Source of the DNA: an uncultured Monoglobus sp.
GTDB lineage: Bacteria > Bacillota > Clostridia > Monoglobales > Monoglobaceae
Reading direction: 5' to 3'
Assembly (NCBI GenBank): GCA_947630135.1
Contig: CANRGH010000016.1
Span: forward strand, 1-57,328
Length of the DNA: 57,328 nt
Each line of letters begins with the position of its first letter. The stretch's first letter is position 1. The notes below the pieces were generated by a model. The model did not search any database. It worked only from the letters and a program-made list of their open reading frames with translations, and was not told the origin of the DNA. Below, in pieces: positions 1 through 8,815 of this stretch. Position numbers and translations under genes: made by a program.

Positions 1-124
1 CCCATACTTATTTCCGCCCTTTTCCCGCTCTAAATGCCACTTCCTTCTCACTCTGGAATTTACTTTGGGAATTCACGCGGACAAAATAAATCGGAACAAT
101 TTTGAAAATTTTTTTAAAAAACCC

Positions 125-153
125 TTGACATATATTTATGAATGTGCTAAAAT
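125..153 (+). promoter_or_regulatory. Sigma-A promoter of the infC operon
   Basis: TTGACA at 125-130 and TAAAAT at 148-153 are separated by 17 bp, with a TG one base upstream of the -10 (extended -10). The predicted transcript starts near 160 and gives a leader of about 147 nt before infC. Confidence 0.85.
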
Positions 154-159
154 ATCATG

Positions 160-306
160 CGTTAAATAAAGCAGAAGTTGCCGCTTCTCCCCTCAGCGAA
201 CAGCGAAAGGGCCGTAAAATTTAAATTTATTTAATTTTGATTTTATATTGCGGTGTGCTTTTGCGCCCCGCGTTTTTTCGCGGTAAAATACTGGGAGGTG
301 TTTTGT
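160..306 (+). promoter_or_regulatory. infC leader (L20-leader-like), candidate autoregulatory RNA
   Basis: This untranslated leader lies between the promoter and infC and contains a terminator-like hairpin (250-278) just before the ribosome binding site. In Firmicutes the infC-rpmI-rplT operon is known to be controlled by ribosomal protein L20 acting on a leader attenuator. Position, length and hairpin fit that. I did not match it to the covariance model, so identity as an L20 leader is inference. Confidence 0.55.
250..278 (+). terminator. Attenuator-type intrinsic terminator in the infC leader
   Basis: A nine-position stem (250-258 with 263-271, one mismatch and one wobble) closes a TTTT loop and is followed by six T at 273-278. 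It sits 15 bases before the infC ribosome binding site GGGAGGTG (293-300), so termination here would switch off the whole ribosomal operon. Confidence 0.7.
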
Positions 307-822
307 ATAGCTAAGCAGGATTTGATGATTAACGACGAGATCAGAGACAAAGAGGTTCGTCTTATCGGGCCGGGCGGCGAGCAGCTCGGAATTATGTCGG
401 GCGCGAAGGCTCAGGCCATGGCCGATGAAAAAAATCTCGATCTGGTGAAAATCGCGCCTCAGGCCAAGCCGCCGGTGTGCAAGATCATGGACTACGGCAA
501 GCATAAGTTTGAGCTTTCAAAGCGCGAGAAGGAAAACCGCAAGAACCAGAAAGTCGTTGCCGTCAAGGAGATCAGACTGAGTCCGAATATTGACGATCAT
601 GACTTTGAGACCAAGCTCAGAGCCGGTATTAAGTTCCTAAAAAACGGCGACAAGGTCAAGGTGTCGGTAAGGTTCAGAGGTCGTGAAATCACCCATTCAT
701 CCCTGGGCAGGGATATGCTTATGAAGTTTAAGGAAGGCGCCGCCGAGTACGGCGACGTTGACAAAGGCGTTAAAATGGAAGGCAGAAACATGGCTATGTT
801 TATCACACCCAAAAAGAAGTAG
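307..822 (+). CDS. infC: Translation initiation factor IF-3
   Basis: IF-3 binds the 30S subunit, prevents premature 50S joining and proofreads the start codon and initiator tRNA. The protein (about 171 aa, normal for the family) shows the N-domain signature INDEIRDKEVRLIG, the basic linker rich in K, R and E, and the C-domain ending in FITPKKK. The start is unusual. GGGAGGTG at 293-300 lies 6-8 bases before an ATA codon at 307, which begins I-A-K-Q-D-L. No ATG lies upstream; the only in-frame alternatives are a GTG at 253 inside the terminator hairpin, or an ATG at 325 that would drop conserved residues. IF-3 genes are known for rare starts such as AUU, AUA or AUC, which the protein itself discriminates against as autoregulation. 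rpmI follows 51 bp downstream. The product is certain; the exact start is probable. Confidence 0.95.
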   Translation: MAKQDLMINDEIRDKEVRLIGPGGEQLGIMSGAKAQAMADEKNLDLVKIAPQAKPPVCKIMDYGKHKFELSKREKENRKNQKVVAVKEIRLSPNIDDHDFETKLRAGIKFLKNGDKVKVSVRFRGREITHSSLGRDMLMKFKEGAAEYGDVDKGVKMEGRNMAMFITPKKK

Positions 823-873
823 CATAATTGCCAAGTGCAATAATTTAGATCAAAAACGGAAGGAGAAAAGACT

Positions 874-1071
874 ATGCCTAAGATTAAGACACACAGAGCC
901 GCGGCGAAGCGCTTCAGCGTTACCAAAAACGGCAAGGTGAAGAGAGGTAAGGCTTACAGGAGCCACATTCTTAACAAGAAGTCAACCAAGAGAAAGAGAA
1001 AGCTCAGAAAGGGCGGTTATCTCGCTAAGGCCAACGAGGCTACGATCAAGGCTATGATGCCTTACAAATAA
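874..1071 (+). CDS. rpmI: 50S ribosomal protein L35
   Basis: The 65-residue, strongly basic protein begins [14 protein letters not shown] and ends in the typical short tail after a [11 protein letters not shown] core, all hallmarks of bL35. It is a late-assembling protein of the large ribosomal subunit. An RBS (GGAGA) precedes the ATG. It is the middle gene of the conserved infC-rpmI-rplT operon and is presumably co-regulated through the infC leader. Confidence 0.97.
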   Translation: MPKIKTHRAAAKRFSVTKNGKVKRGKAYRSHILNKKSTKRKRKLRKGGYLAKANEATIKAMMPYK

Positions 1072-1121
1072 GCCGTGAGCGGTTTGTTTAAACTCTTAGA
1101 AATTCAGAAAGGAAAATTACT

Positions 1122-1466
1122 ATGGCAAGAATAAAAGGCGCGGTTAAGACGCGCGCAAGACGCAAGAAAATCTTAAAGCTTGCTAAGGGCTACAGAGGCG
1201 CGAAGAGCAAGCTGTTCAGAACGGCAAATCAGGCTGTTATGAAGTCTCTCGCATATGCTTACAGAGACAGAAAGGCCAAAAAGAGGGAGTTCAGACAGCT
1301 CTGGATCGCTCGTATCAACGCCGCCGCAAGACAGAACGGCATAAGCTACAGCAAGTTTATGGACGGTCTTAAAAAGAACAACATAAACATCAACAGAAAG
1401 ATGTTGTCAGAGATTGCAATATCCGATCCGGAAGCGTTCACTCAGCTTGTTGAGAAGGTAAAATAG
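1122..1466 (+). CDS. rplT: 50S ribosomal protein L20
   Basis: The 114-aa protein has the bL20 pattern: a basic N-terminal extension ([19 protein letters not shown]), a [10 protein letters not shown] motif and a helical C-terminal domain. It binds 23S rRNA early in 50S assembly and, in Firmicutes, also represses its own operon by binding the infC leader. It is the last gene before the hairpin terminator at 1473-1505. Confidence 0.97.
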   Translation: MARIKGAVKTRARRKKILKLAKGYRGAKSKLFRTANQAVMKSLAYAYRDRKAKKREFRQLWIARINAAARQNGISYSKFMDGLKKNNININRKMLSEIAISDPEAFTQLVEKVK

Positions 1467-1472
1467 TATCAC

Positions 1473-1516
1473 AAAGTTATACCCAAGGCATGAGGGTATA
1501 ACTTTTGCTATATTTT
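1473..1516 (+). terminator. Intrinsic terminator after rplT
   Basis: A perfect 12-bp stem (1473-1484 with 1494-1505) encloses a nine-base loop and is followed by a T-rich tail. It separates the ribosomal operon from the methyltransferase gene at 1541. No clear promoter lies between them, so partial read-through is likely. Confidence 0.75.
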
Positions 1517-1540
1517 GATTACGGGATTTAAGGTGAGGTT

Positions 1541-2326
1541 ATGATTTACCCGATAACTTCAAAGGACAACAAAAAATTGAAGCTGCTCAGCGCGATCTCG
1601 ACGCCCAAAGGCAGAAAAAAGCACGGCCTTTTTCCGGTCGAGGGAAGGCGGATGGTCGAGGAGGCCGCGGAGTTCGCGCGGGATAAGGTAAGGTGCGTTT
1701 TCGCGTCCGAATCGTTCGCGGCGGGCGATCCGCTGCCCGAAAGTCTCTCAAAAAGGGGCTTTGATGTTTATGTCGTTTCGGATAAGCTTTTCCGCGCCGC
1801 CGTGAACACCGTGACGCCGCAGGGCATTGCGGCGGCGGTCAAGGTCTTTCCCGACGAGGCCGCTATGGCCGACGGCATGACAAACGTTTTGGTGCTTGAC
1901 GGCGTTTCCGAGCCGGGCAACGTTGGCGCGATAATAAGGACCGCCGAGGCAGCGGGCGCCGACGCGGTGTATCTCATGAAGGGCTGCGCGGACATATACA
2001 ATCCGAAATCAGTGCGCTCGACCATGGGCTCGATATTCAGAGTCAAATTCAGAACCGGCTGCGGTATCTCGGAGCTTAAAAAGCTTAAGGACGACGGTTT
2101 TGCGATCGCAGCGTCAGCTCTTGACGGAAGCGTCGATCTGTTTGAATACGCGAATGAGCGGAGCGTCCGAAGGATGGCCGTGGTGATAGGGAGCGAGGCG
2201 CGGGGCGTTTCGCCCGAGGTCCTCGGCTTGTCGGACGTCAATGTCAGAATACCGATGAAGGGCGGGGTGGAGTCGTTAAACGCCGCCGTCGCCGCGGGAA
2301 TTCTGATGTACGCGCTGTTTGAATAA
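1541..2326 (+). CDS. TrmH/SpoU-family RNA 2'-O-methyltransferase
   Basis: This 261-aa protein is a SPOUT-class RNA methyltransferase that transfers a methyl group from S-adenosylmethionine to a ribose 2'-OH of rRNA or tRNA. The N-terminal substrate-binding domain (about 1-105) starts with ITSKDNKKLKLL and has the GLFPVEGRRMVEEA motif. The C-terminal knotted domain carries NVGAIIRTAEAAGAD (motif 1), VIGSEARGVS (motif 2) and IPMKGGVESLNAAVAAGI (motif 3). Such genes often lie downstream of rplT in Clostridia. Whether the target is 23S rRNA (RlmB-like) or tRNA cannot be read from the sequence. A gap of 14 bp separates it from dprA, suggesting one transcript. Confidence 0.9.
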   Translation: MIYPITSKDNKKLKLLSAISTPKGRKKHGLFPVEGRRMVEEAAEFARDKVRCVFASESFAAGDPLPESLSKRGFDVYVVSDKLFRAAVNTVTPQGIAAAVKVFPDEAAMADGMTNVLVLDGVSEPGNVGAIIRTAEAAGADAVYLMKGCADIYNPKSVRSTMGSIFRVKFRTGCGISELKKLKDDGFAIAASALDGSVDLFEYANERSVRRMAVVIGSEARGVSPEVLGLSDVNVRIPMKGGVESLNAAVAAGILMYALFE

Positions 2327-2340
2327 TCGGAGGGATCGAT

Positions 2341-3513
2341 ATGGACGATGAAAAGCTGCTTAAATGCCTGTGGCTTAACTGCTTTTGCGGCCACTCTCCG
2401 CATTTTATCGATAAATGCGTGAAAAGGCTCGGCAGTGCGGAGGCGATTTTTGACGGCGCGGCCGATAAGGACGCGCTCAAGGAGACGCTGGGCCTCAAGC
2501 ATCTTGAATACCGACGCAGGAACCTCAAAGAGGCAGAGGAGCTGCTTGAGAGTTGCCGACGGAAAAATATTCGGACGATCCACATTTCCGACCCCGAATA
2601 TCCGCGGCTCTTAAAAAACACATACGCGCCGCCGCAGATACTTTACGTCAAGGGCCTTGACGTGAATTTGAACGATCTGCTGACGATCTCGGTCGTGGGC
2701 ACGCGCAAGGCGAGCAACGACGCGAAAAAGTTCACCCGAAAGCTCTGCCGTGAGATGGCGGAGGAAGGGATCGTGGTCGTGAGCGGCATGGCAAAGGGGC
2801 TTGACGCCGAGGCGCACAAAGGCGCTCTTGACGCGGGTCAGCTCACAGTCGCGGTCCTCGCGGGCGGAGTCGATCTCGTGTATCCTCGCGAAAACGCCGA
2901 GCTGTATGAAAAGATAGGCGAGCGAGGAATGATAATCTCGGAGCGGCCGCCCGGAATGAAAGGGCGCGGCTACTTCTATCAGGAGCGCAACCGCATTATA
3001 GCCGGTCTGTCTTACGGCGTTGTGATAACCGAGGGCGGCGTCAAAAGCGGCACCTCAATCACGGTGAAATACGCGCAGGAATATAACCGCGACATATTCG
3101 CTGTTCCGGGCAGACCCGCGGACGACAACGCGGCGCTGCCGAACGGGCTTATTCATGACGGAGCGATAACAACGCTTTCCGCAGCCGATGTGCTCGACGA
3201 GTACGGCGAGCGGTTCGGGGAGCTGCTTGAGCGCGGGATCATGGAACTGAAGCCGGTCGAAAAGCCCGCTTTCAGGGCCGAAAAGAAAGTAAGTGATGAA
3301 AAACCCGTCGAAAAAACCGATTTTAGTGACAGCCCGCCGAACGAGAGAAAAATTCTTGAATTTTTATACAACTTCGGCGCGCCGGCGCATATTGATGAAA
3401 TAATAAGAAACACGGAGCTTAAGCCTTCCGAGGTAAACAGCGCGGTCGTGCTGCTTCAGCTTAAGGGCAGATTGAGGCAGCGCGCCGGAAATATGTATTC
3501 GCTTGAAATATAA
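2341..3513 (+). CDS. dprA: DNA-processing protein DprA (Smf)
   Basis: DprA binds incoming single-stranded DNA and loads RecA during transformation; it is also conserved in bacteria not known to be competent. The 390-aa protein has an N-terminal SAM-like region (about 1-70), then the Rossmann domain with SVVGTRKAS, VVVSGMAKGLDAEAH, AVLAGGVDLVYP, ERNRIIAGLS and EGGVKSGTSITVKYA. A C-terminal winged-helix DML1-like domain (about 325-390) follows a charged linker rich in K, E and P. The start is supported by GGAGGG nine bases upstream of the ATG. It is packed between the methyltransferase and topA, the classic dprA-topA neighbourhood. Confidence 0.95.
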   Translation: MDDEKLLKCLWLNCFCGHSPHFIDKCVKRLGSAEAIFDGAADKDALKETLGLKHLEYRRRNLKEAEELLESCRRKNIRTIHISDPEYPRLLKNTYAPPQILYVKGLDVNLNDLLTISVVGTRKASNDAKKFTRKLCREMAEEGIVVVSGMAKGLDAEAHKGALDAGQLTVAVLAGGVDLVYPRENAELYEKIGERGMIISERPPGMKGRGYFYQERNRIIAGLSYGVVITEGGVKSGTSITVKYAQEYNRDIFAVPGRPADDNAALPNGLIHDGAITTLSAADVLDEYGERFGELLERGIMELKPVEKPAFRAEKKVSDEKPVEKTDFSDSPPNERKILEFLYNFGAPAHIDEIIRNTELKPSEVNSAVVLLQLKGRLRQRAGNMYSLEI

Positions 3514-3525
3514 CGGAGGAAAATT

Positions 3526-5655
3526 ATGGCTGAAAAAAGAAAGACAACAAAAAAACCTGCCGAGAGAAAAAAGAAGCTGGTAATTGTGGAGTCGCCCACA
3601 AAGGTCAGCAGCGTTAAAAAGTATCTCGGCAGCTCTTACAACATAGAGGCGACCATGGGGCATCTTAGGGACCTGCCAAAGAGCCAGCTCGGAATAGATT
3701 TTGACAACAATTTTGAGCCGAAATATATCACGATCAGGGGCAAGGGCGACGTTATCGCGAAGCTCAAAAAGAAGGCGAAATCCGCCTCGGCGGTTTATCT
3801 CGCCACCGACCCCGACCGCGAGGGCGAGGCGATCTCGTGGCACCTGGCGCACATTTTGGGCATCGACCCGAAAAGCGCCTGCCGCATAACATTTAACGAG
3901 GTCACAAAAGACGCGGTCAAAGAGGCCGTCAAGGATGCGAGGGCCATTGATATGGATCTGGTGGACGCGCAGCAGACGCGCCGCGTGCTTGACAGAATTG
4001 TGGGCTATCAGATAAGCCCGCTGCTTTGGAAAAAGGTCAAAAAGGGTCTGAGCGCCGGCAGAGTTCAGTCGGCCGTGACCCGCATGATCGTTGACCGCGA
4101 GCGCGAGATCGACGCGTTTGTGCCGCAGGAGTACTGGTCGATCGACGCGAAACTGACGAATGAAAAGGGCAGACTTCCTTTTATCGCAAGGTTCCACGGC
4201 ACCGCCGACGGAAAAAAGCTCCCGATCGAGGACGCCGAGACCGCGTCCGCTATCGTGAAGGAGCTTAAAGCATCGGATTTTAAGGTCGCGGAAATAACAA
4301 AGAAAGAGACAAAGCGCCGTCCCGCGCCGCCGTTTACCACGAGCACCATGCAGCAGGAGGCGTCGCGCAAGCTGAACTTCACCACTCGCCGCACTATGAT
4401 GGCGGCACAGCAGCTTTACGAGATGGGCTTTATAACCTATATGAGGACCGACTCTCTGCGCATAGCCGAGGTGGCCCAAAAAGACGCCATGTCGTATATA
4501 TCCGAGAAGTACGGCAGAGAGTTCCTGCCGCCCAAGCCCAGAGCATATAAAGCGAAAAAATCGGCGCAGGACGCGCACGAGGCGATAAGGCCGACGTTTG
4601 CGGCTAACTATCCCGAAAAATATAAGGAAACCTTCAAGCCCGACCAGTATAAGCTCTACCGCCTTATATGGCAGCGGTTCATGGCGAGCCAGATGGCCGA
4701 CGCGGTATTTGACACGGTAAGCGTTGACGTGGCCGCCGGCAAATATTTGCTCAAGGCGAGCGGAAGCTCGGTCAAGTTCGCGGGCTTCACCACGCTCTAT
4801 GTCGAGAGCAAGGACACCGAGGAAGAAAAAATGAAAAAGCTTCCCGCCCTCACCGAGGGACAGCCGCTCAAGCTTTCCGAGCTCAAGCCCGAGCAGCACT
4901 TCACGCAGCCGCCCCCGCGCTATACCGAGGCGTCTTTGGTCAAGGCCATGGAGGAAGAGGGGATCGGCAGGCCGAGCACCTACGCGCCAACGATCGCGAC
5001 GATAACCGCGAGGGGCTATGTCGCGAGGGAGAAGCGGACTCTGTTTCCGACCGAGCTTGGATATATAGTGACCGACCTGATGAAAGAGAATTTCAAGGAT
5101 ATTGTCGATCTGAAATTTACCGCCAACATGGAGGACAAGATCGAGGACGTCGCCAACGGCAGCAACGACTGGCACGAAGTCGTGCGCGGCTTTTACGGTC
5201 CGTTTGAAAAGTCTCTAAAGGAGGCCGAGGAAAAGATCGGCAGCGTTGAGATAAAGGACGAGGTTTCGGACGTTATCTGCGAGAAATGCGGACGGCATAT
5301 GGTTTATAAGCAGGGCAGATTTGGCAAGTTCTTAGCCTGCCCCGGATTTCCGGAATGCCGCAACACCAAGCCGATAACGGTCGAACTTGACGCTCCCTGC
5401 CCCAAGTGCGGCGGCAAGGTGCTTGTCCGCAAATCACGCAAGGGCGCGACGTTCTATTCGTGCGAAAACTCGCCCGAATGTGACTTTATCTCATGGGATG
5501 AGCCGACAACCGAAAAATGCCCGCAGTGCGGAAGCGTTCTGATGAAAAAACGAGCGTTCCGCAGAGGCCCGATAAGCTATGTCTGCTATAACGAGGACTG
5601 CGGCTATGTGAGAAAGCCCGAAAGCAAATCAAAGAAAAAAACCGAAGAGGAATAA
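3526..5655 (+). CDS. topA: DNA topoisomerase I (type IA)
   Basis: This enzyme relaxes negative supercoils by transient single-strand cleavage. The 709-aa protein has a TOPRIM domain with LVIVESPTK near residue 20 and [14 protein letters not shown] with the acidic metal-binding residues. The catalytic tyrosine lies in [10 protein letters not shown] (near residue 305). Three C-terminal four-cysteine zinc ribbons occupy roughly 585-700 (CEKCGR.., CPKCGG.., CPQCGS..). The lysine-rich N-terminal leader of about 17 residues precedes the fold. It follows dprA by 12 bp and is followed by trmFO after one base. Confidence 0.97.
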   Translation: MAEKRKTTKKPAERKKKLVIVESPTKVSSVKKYLGSSYNIEATMGHLRDLPKSQLGIDFDNNFEPKYITIRGKGDVIAKLKKKAKSASAVYLATDPDREGEAISWHLAHILGIDPKSACRITFNEVTKDAVKEAVKDARAIDMDLVDAQQTRRVLDRIVGYQISPLLWKKVKKGLSAGRVQSAVTRMIVDREREIDAFVPQEYWSIDAKLTNEKGRLPFIARFHGTADGKKLPIEDAETASAIVKELKASDFKVAEITKKETKRRPAPPFTTSTMQQEASRKLNFTTRRTMMAAQQLYEMGFITYMRTDSLRIAEVAQKDAMSYISEKYGREFLPPKPRAYKAKKSAQDAHEAIRPTFAANYPEKYKETFKPDQYKLYRLIWQRFMASQMADAVFDTVSVDVAAGKYLLKASGSSVKFAGFTTLYVESKDTEEEKMKKLPALTEGQPLKLSELKPEQHFTQPPPRYTEASLVKAMEEEGIGRPSTYAPTIATITARGYVAREKRTLFPTELGYIVTDLMKENFKDIVDLKFTANMEDKIEDVANGSNDWHEVVRGFYGPFEKSLKEAEEKIGSVEIKDEVSDVICEKCGRHMVYKQGRFGKFLACPGFPECRNTKPITVELDAPCPKCGGKVLVRKSRKGATFYSCENSPECDFISWDEPTTEKCPQCGSVLMKKRAFRRGPISYVCYNEDCGYVRKPESKSKKKTEEE

Positions 5656-5656
5656 T

Positions 5657-6952
5657 ATGAAGCTGAAGATTATAGGAGCGGGGCTCGCGGGCTGCGAGGC
5701 CGCATGGCAGGCGGCGGAAAGAGGGATCGACGTCACTCTTTGCGAGATGAAGCCCGAAAAATACTCCCCCGCCCACAAAAGCCCCGATTTCGCCGAGCTG
5801 GTTTGCAGCAACTCGTTAAGGGCGGACGGGATATATAACGCGGTCGGCCTTCTTAAAGAGGAAATGCGCCGTCTCGGCTCGCTGATCATGACCTGTGCCG
5901 ATGAGCATAAGGTTCCCGCCGGAGGGGCTCTGGCGGTTGACAGAGGCGGATTTTCAAAAGCCGTCACCGACAGGATCAAGGCGCATAGCCGCATAAACGT
6001 CGAATATGGCGAGGTCACGGAGATCGACCCCGGCGAGAACGTCATAATCGCCGCGGGCCCACTTGTTTCCGACAAGCTGGCCGAGAGCATTTCCGAGCTC
6101 GCGGGCGGAGCGTATCTCCACTTTTTTGACGCGGCTGCGCCGATTGTCAGCGCCGCGAGCATTGACATGACAAAGGCGTTCAAGGCCGCGCGGTACGGCA
6201 AGGGCGGAGCGGATTATATCAATTGCCCCATGACCAAGGATGAGTACCTGAAATTTTATAAGGCGCTTATCTCGGCCGAGACCGCCGAGCTTCACGAGTT
6301 TGAAAAAAATAACAAGGTTTTTGAGGGCTGCATGCCGATCGAGGTCATGGCGAAGCGCGGCGAGGACACAATGCGCTACGGCCCGCTGAAGCCGGTCGGC
6401 CTTGATAATCCCGAGACCGGCGAGAAATATTACGCCGTTGTTCAACTCAGACAGGACGACGCCTCCGCGTCGATGTATAACATAGTCGGATTTCAGACCC
6501 ATTTGAAATTCGGCGAGCAAAAGCGCGTTTTCGGCATGATACCCGGGCTTGAAAACGCGGAGTTCACGCGGTACGGGGTAATGCACAGGAACACTTATTT
6601 AAACTCGCCCGGGCTGCTTGATGCGGATTACTCGCTTAAATCAAACCCAAACATATTTTTTGCGGGGCAGATCACCGGGGTCGAGGGATATGTGGAGTCC
6701 GCCTCAAGCGGCCTGCTCGCTGGGCGTTACGCCGCGGAGCGGCTAAATGGGAACGCGCCCGATATTCTGCCGCCTGAGACCGCGATCGGTGCGCTCTCGC
6801 ACTATGTCTCAAACGAGGGCATAAGCGGGTTCCAGCCAATGAACGTGAATTACGGAATAATAACCCCTCTTTCCGAGAGGGTCAGAGACAAGCGCAGAAA
6901 AGCCGAGATGGTAGCCGAGCGCTCACTGAACATTATAGAAAAAATGAGGTGA
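5657..6952 (+). CDS. trmFO: Methylenetetrahydrofolate-tRNA-(uracil-5)-methyltransferase TrmFO
   Basis: TrmFO makes 5-methyluridine at position 54 of tRNA using methylenetetrahydrofolate and FADH2. The 431-aa length is normal. The FAD-binding motif [17 protein letters not shown] is at the N-terminus, followed by the family motifs [10 protein letters not shown] (with a conserved cysteine) and [11 protein letters not shown]. The C-terminal half has [20 protein letters not shown]. The gene starts one base after topA stops, so the two are translationally coupled; the topA-trmFO order is common in Firmicutes. Confidence 0.96.
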   Translation: MKLKIIGAGLAGCEAAWQAAERGIDVTLCEMKPEKYSPAHKSPDFAELVCSNSLRADGIYNAVGLLKEEMRRLGSLIMTCADEHKVPAGGALAVDRGGFSKAVTDRIKAHSRINVEYGEVTEIDPGENVIIAAGPLVSDKLAESISELAGGAYLHFFDAAAPIVSAASIDMTKAFKAARYGKGGADYINCPMTKDEYLKFYKALISAETAELHEFEKNNKVFEGCMPIEVMAKRGEDTMRYGPLKPVGLDNPETGEKYYAVVQLRQDDASASMYNIVGFQTHLKFGEQKRVFGMIPGLENAEFTRYGVMHRNTYLNSPGLLDADYSLKSNPNIFFAGQITGVEGYVESASSGLLAGRYAAERLNGNAPDILPPETAIGALSHYVSNEGISGFQPMNVNYGIITPLSERVRDKRRKAEMVAERSLNIIEKMR

Positions 6953-6956
6953 CAAC

Positions 6957-7880
6957 ATGCCTATTAAAATAGCGAATGATTTGCCCGCGACGGACATATT
7001 GAATAACGAGAACATATTTGTTATGACCGAGACCCGCGCGATCACGCAGGAGATAAGGCCGCTTGAGATTTTGATCTTAAACCTGATGCCGACCAAGATC
7101 GACACTGAGACGCAGCTTATGAGAATGCTCGGCAACACGCCGCTTCAGATAAACATAAGCCTGATGAGCACCAAAAGCTATGAGTCGAAGAACACGCCGA
7201 AGAGCCATCTGGACTCGTTTTATAACACATTCGACGCGTACAAAAACAGGAAGTTTGACGGCCTTATCATAACCGGCGCGCCGGTTGAGCATATGCCTTT
7301 TGAGGCGGTCGATTACTGGGACGAGCTCTGCGAGATCATGGAGTGGTCAAAGAGTAACGTCACGTCCACCTTCCACATATGCTGGGGAGCGCAGGCCGCG
7401 CTTTACTACCATTACGGAATTCCGAAATATGATCTCAAGGAAAAAATGTTCGGGATCTACGAGCATTACGTTGTGCCCGAAAAGAAGCGCAAAATTCTGC
7501 TCCGCGGCTTTGACGACAAATTTTACGCGCCGCACTCGCGGCATACCGAGGTTCGTGCCGAGGACATCGAAAAGGTGCCCGAGCTTGAGATACTTGCCGT
7601 GTCGGACGAGGCTGGAGTGTATATCGTGACCGCCAAGAGCGAGCGGCAGTTCTTTGTGACCGGCCACTCGGAATATGACAATATCACGCTTGCTAACGAA
7701 TATTTCAGGGATAAGGAAAAGGGGCTTGACATAAAGGTTCCCAAGAACTATTTCGAGAATGACGACCCGACGACCGAGCCTAAGAACACATGGCGCGCCC
7801 ACGCCAATCTGCTCTACTCGAACTGGCTGAATTATTTCGTTTACCAGACCACGCCGTATAACATCAGCGACATTAAATAA
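6957..7880 (+). CDS. metA: Homoserine O-acetyltransferase (MetA family)
   Basis: MetA acylates the hydroxyl of homoserine as the first committed step of methionine synthesis. The 307-aa protein carries the catalytic cysteine at residue 142 in [10 protein letters not shown] and the GHSEYD His/Glu motif near residue 235. Residue 111 is Glu (in GAPVEHM). In this family Glu111 is reported to mark acetyl-CoA use and Gly111 succinyl-CoA use, so the enzyme is probably an acetyltransferase despite the usual name. It lies 4 bp after trmFO and ends the operon at a hairpin terminator. No methionine-responsive riboswitch or T-box is visible, because the gene sits inside the operon. Confidence 0.94.
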   Translation: MPIKIANDLPATDILNNENIFVMTETRAITQEIRPLEILILNLMPTKIDTETQLMRMLGNTPLQINISLMSTKSYESKNTPKSHLDSFYNTFDAYKNRKFDGLIITGAPVEHMPFEAVDYWDELCEIMEWSKSNVTSTFHICWGAQAALYYHYGIPKYDLKEKMFGIYEHYVVPEKKRKILLRGFDDKFYAPHSRHTEVRAEDIEKVPELEILAVSDEAGVYIVTAKSERQFFVTGHSEYDNITLANEYFRDKEKGLDIKVPKNYFENDDPTTEPKNTWRAHANLLYSNWLNYFVYQTTPYNISDIK

Positions 7881-7881
7881 C

Positions 7882-7913
7882 AAATACGCGCCCCGAAAAC
7901 GGAGCGCGTATTT
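7882..7913. terminator. Bidirectional terminator between metA and the LytTR gene
   Basis: A 10-bp stem (7882-7891 with 7904-7913) plus an inner CCG/CGG helix forms a palindrome with A-rich 5' and T-rich 3' flanks. It serves the convergent genes on both sides. Confidence 0.85.
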
Positions 7914-7926
7914 ATATGGGTAAGAT

Positions 7927-8625
7927 CTATTCTTCAAGCAGCACGCAGCCGCAGAAGCCTTCTTCGGGCTGGAAACATTTTATGTAAAGGTTTTTGTCGA
8001 CCTCGCGGCTGTAGCAGTGCATTTCGCGCTGGCCGCCGTTCAGCGCGACATCCGCATATACGACCAGCCACCTCTTGTCGCCGTTTGTGAATACTTCATA
8101 GAACGAGCGGTCGGTCATTTCCTCTATCGTTTTGCCCTCGATCACTTCCATCTGCTTGTTGCAGTAGCGGAAGATGAAATCAACGCCGTGGCCCGCCTCG
8201 TCAAATTTAAGCTCGATAACGCAGAACGCCACAGGCAGATCGTCAACGCAGGAAAATTTTTGGCGGATGCGCTCATAGGTCATGCGCGACTTCTCGCGCG
8301 GGCTGTTCATTATCCGCTCGGCGTTCAGCTTGTGTTCGCCGGGAGTGCGGACCCTGCCCTTGAAGGACGCGCCGTCGCTCATAGTGTAGATGCCGTTGTT
8401 GATATTGACGATATAATTTTCGGCCAGATACACTCCCTTGTTGACATTCAGCATGACCGCGGAGTCGGCTGTTTCGGCCGCGACGGTCTTCGCGGGGATG
8501 TATGTGTGAACGACCCGCCCGTCAACAAGGTGCAGGGCGTTGTTGCGGCCGTCTCTTTTGATGTAGACAATATCTTTGGGCTCTATTCCGCTTTTTTTAA
8601 AAAGGTTTGAACACTTATTCAGCAT
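7927..8625 (-). CDS. LytTR-like DNA-binding plus PAS-like one-component regulator
   Basis: The 232-aa protein has two parts. Residues about 12-100 resemble a LytTR DNA-binding domain: IEPKDIVYIKRDGRNNALHL, a later YIVNINNGIYTMSDG segment and basic residues. Residues about 110-232 look like a PAS-type sensor, with MTYERIRQKFSCVDD and DFIFRYCNKQMEVIEGKTIEEM. There is no receiver domain and no signal or membrane segment, so it would be a cytoplasmic one-component regulator. ATG at 8625 is preferred over the upstream GTG because GAAGGTG lies seven bases before it. It has its own promoter and is convergent with metA. Ligand and targets are unknown; assignment is from pattern only. Confidence 0.65.
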   Translation of the reverse strand: MLNKCSNLFKKSGIEPKDIVYIKRDGRNNALHLVDGRVVHTYIPAKTVAAETADSAVMLNVNKGVYLAENYIVNINNGIYTMSDGASFKGRVRTPGEHKLNAERIMNSPREKSRMTYERIRQKFSCVDDLPVAFCVIELKFDEAGHGVDFIFRYCNKQMEVIEGKTIEEMTDRSFYEVFTNGDKRWLVVYADVALNGGQREMHCYSREVDKNLYIKCFQPEEGFCGCVLLEE

Positions 8626-8658
8626 ATTGATCACCTTCTTTATGATGTTTACAAAATT

Positions 8659-8687
8659 ATTATAGCATATTGCAAAATAAAAGTCAA
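8659..8687 (-). promoter_or_regulatory. Promoter of the LytTR-PAS regulator
   Basis: On the minus strand TTGACT (8687-8682), a 17-bp spacer and TATAAT (8664-8659) with an extended TGC give a strong sigma-A promoter about 35 bp upstream of the ATG. Confidence 0.85.
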
Positions 8688-8780
8688 ATATTTTTTATTA
8701 AAACAAATAAATTAATTTAAATTGTTTTTAAAAGCTTTAATTTAAAATATTAAAATTGCCGAAAATTTTTAACAAAAATC

Positions 8781-8809
8781 TTGACTTTTAAAAATTTTTA
8801 TAATATAAT
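8781..8809 (+). promoter_or_regulatory. Sigma-A promoter upstream of a gene-free segment
   Basis: TTGACT (8781-8786), 17 bp, TATAAT (8804-8809). It points rightward into about 400 bases without a coding region, giving a predicted start near 8816. Confidence 0.8.
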
Positions 8810-8815
8810 ATGATT

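Noticed and set aside
1..124. A gene end or RNA gene at the left edge
   Set aside because: No frame, hairpin or tRNA-like fold is evident in these bases.
3364..5175. A 603-codon open frame on the minus strand opposite dprA and topA
   Set aside because: It is a shadow of topA: no RBS, protein rich in R, L and H with no motif, while the plus strand has all topoisomerase motifs.
8781..8804. An alternative -10 box TATAAT at 8799-8804
   Set aside because: The spacer to TTGACT would be only 12 bp; the overlapping TATAAT at 8804-8809 gives the normal 17 bp.
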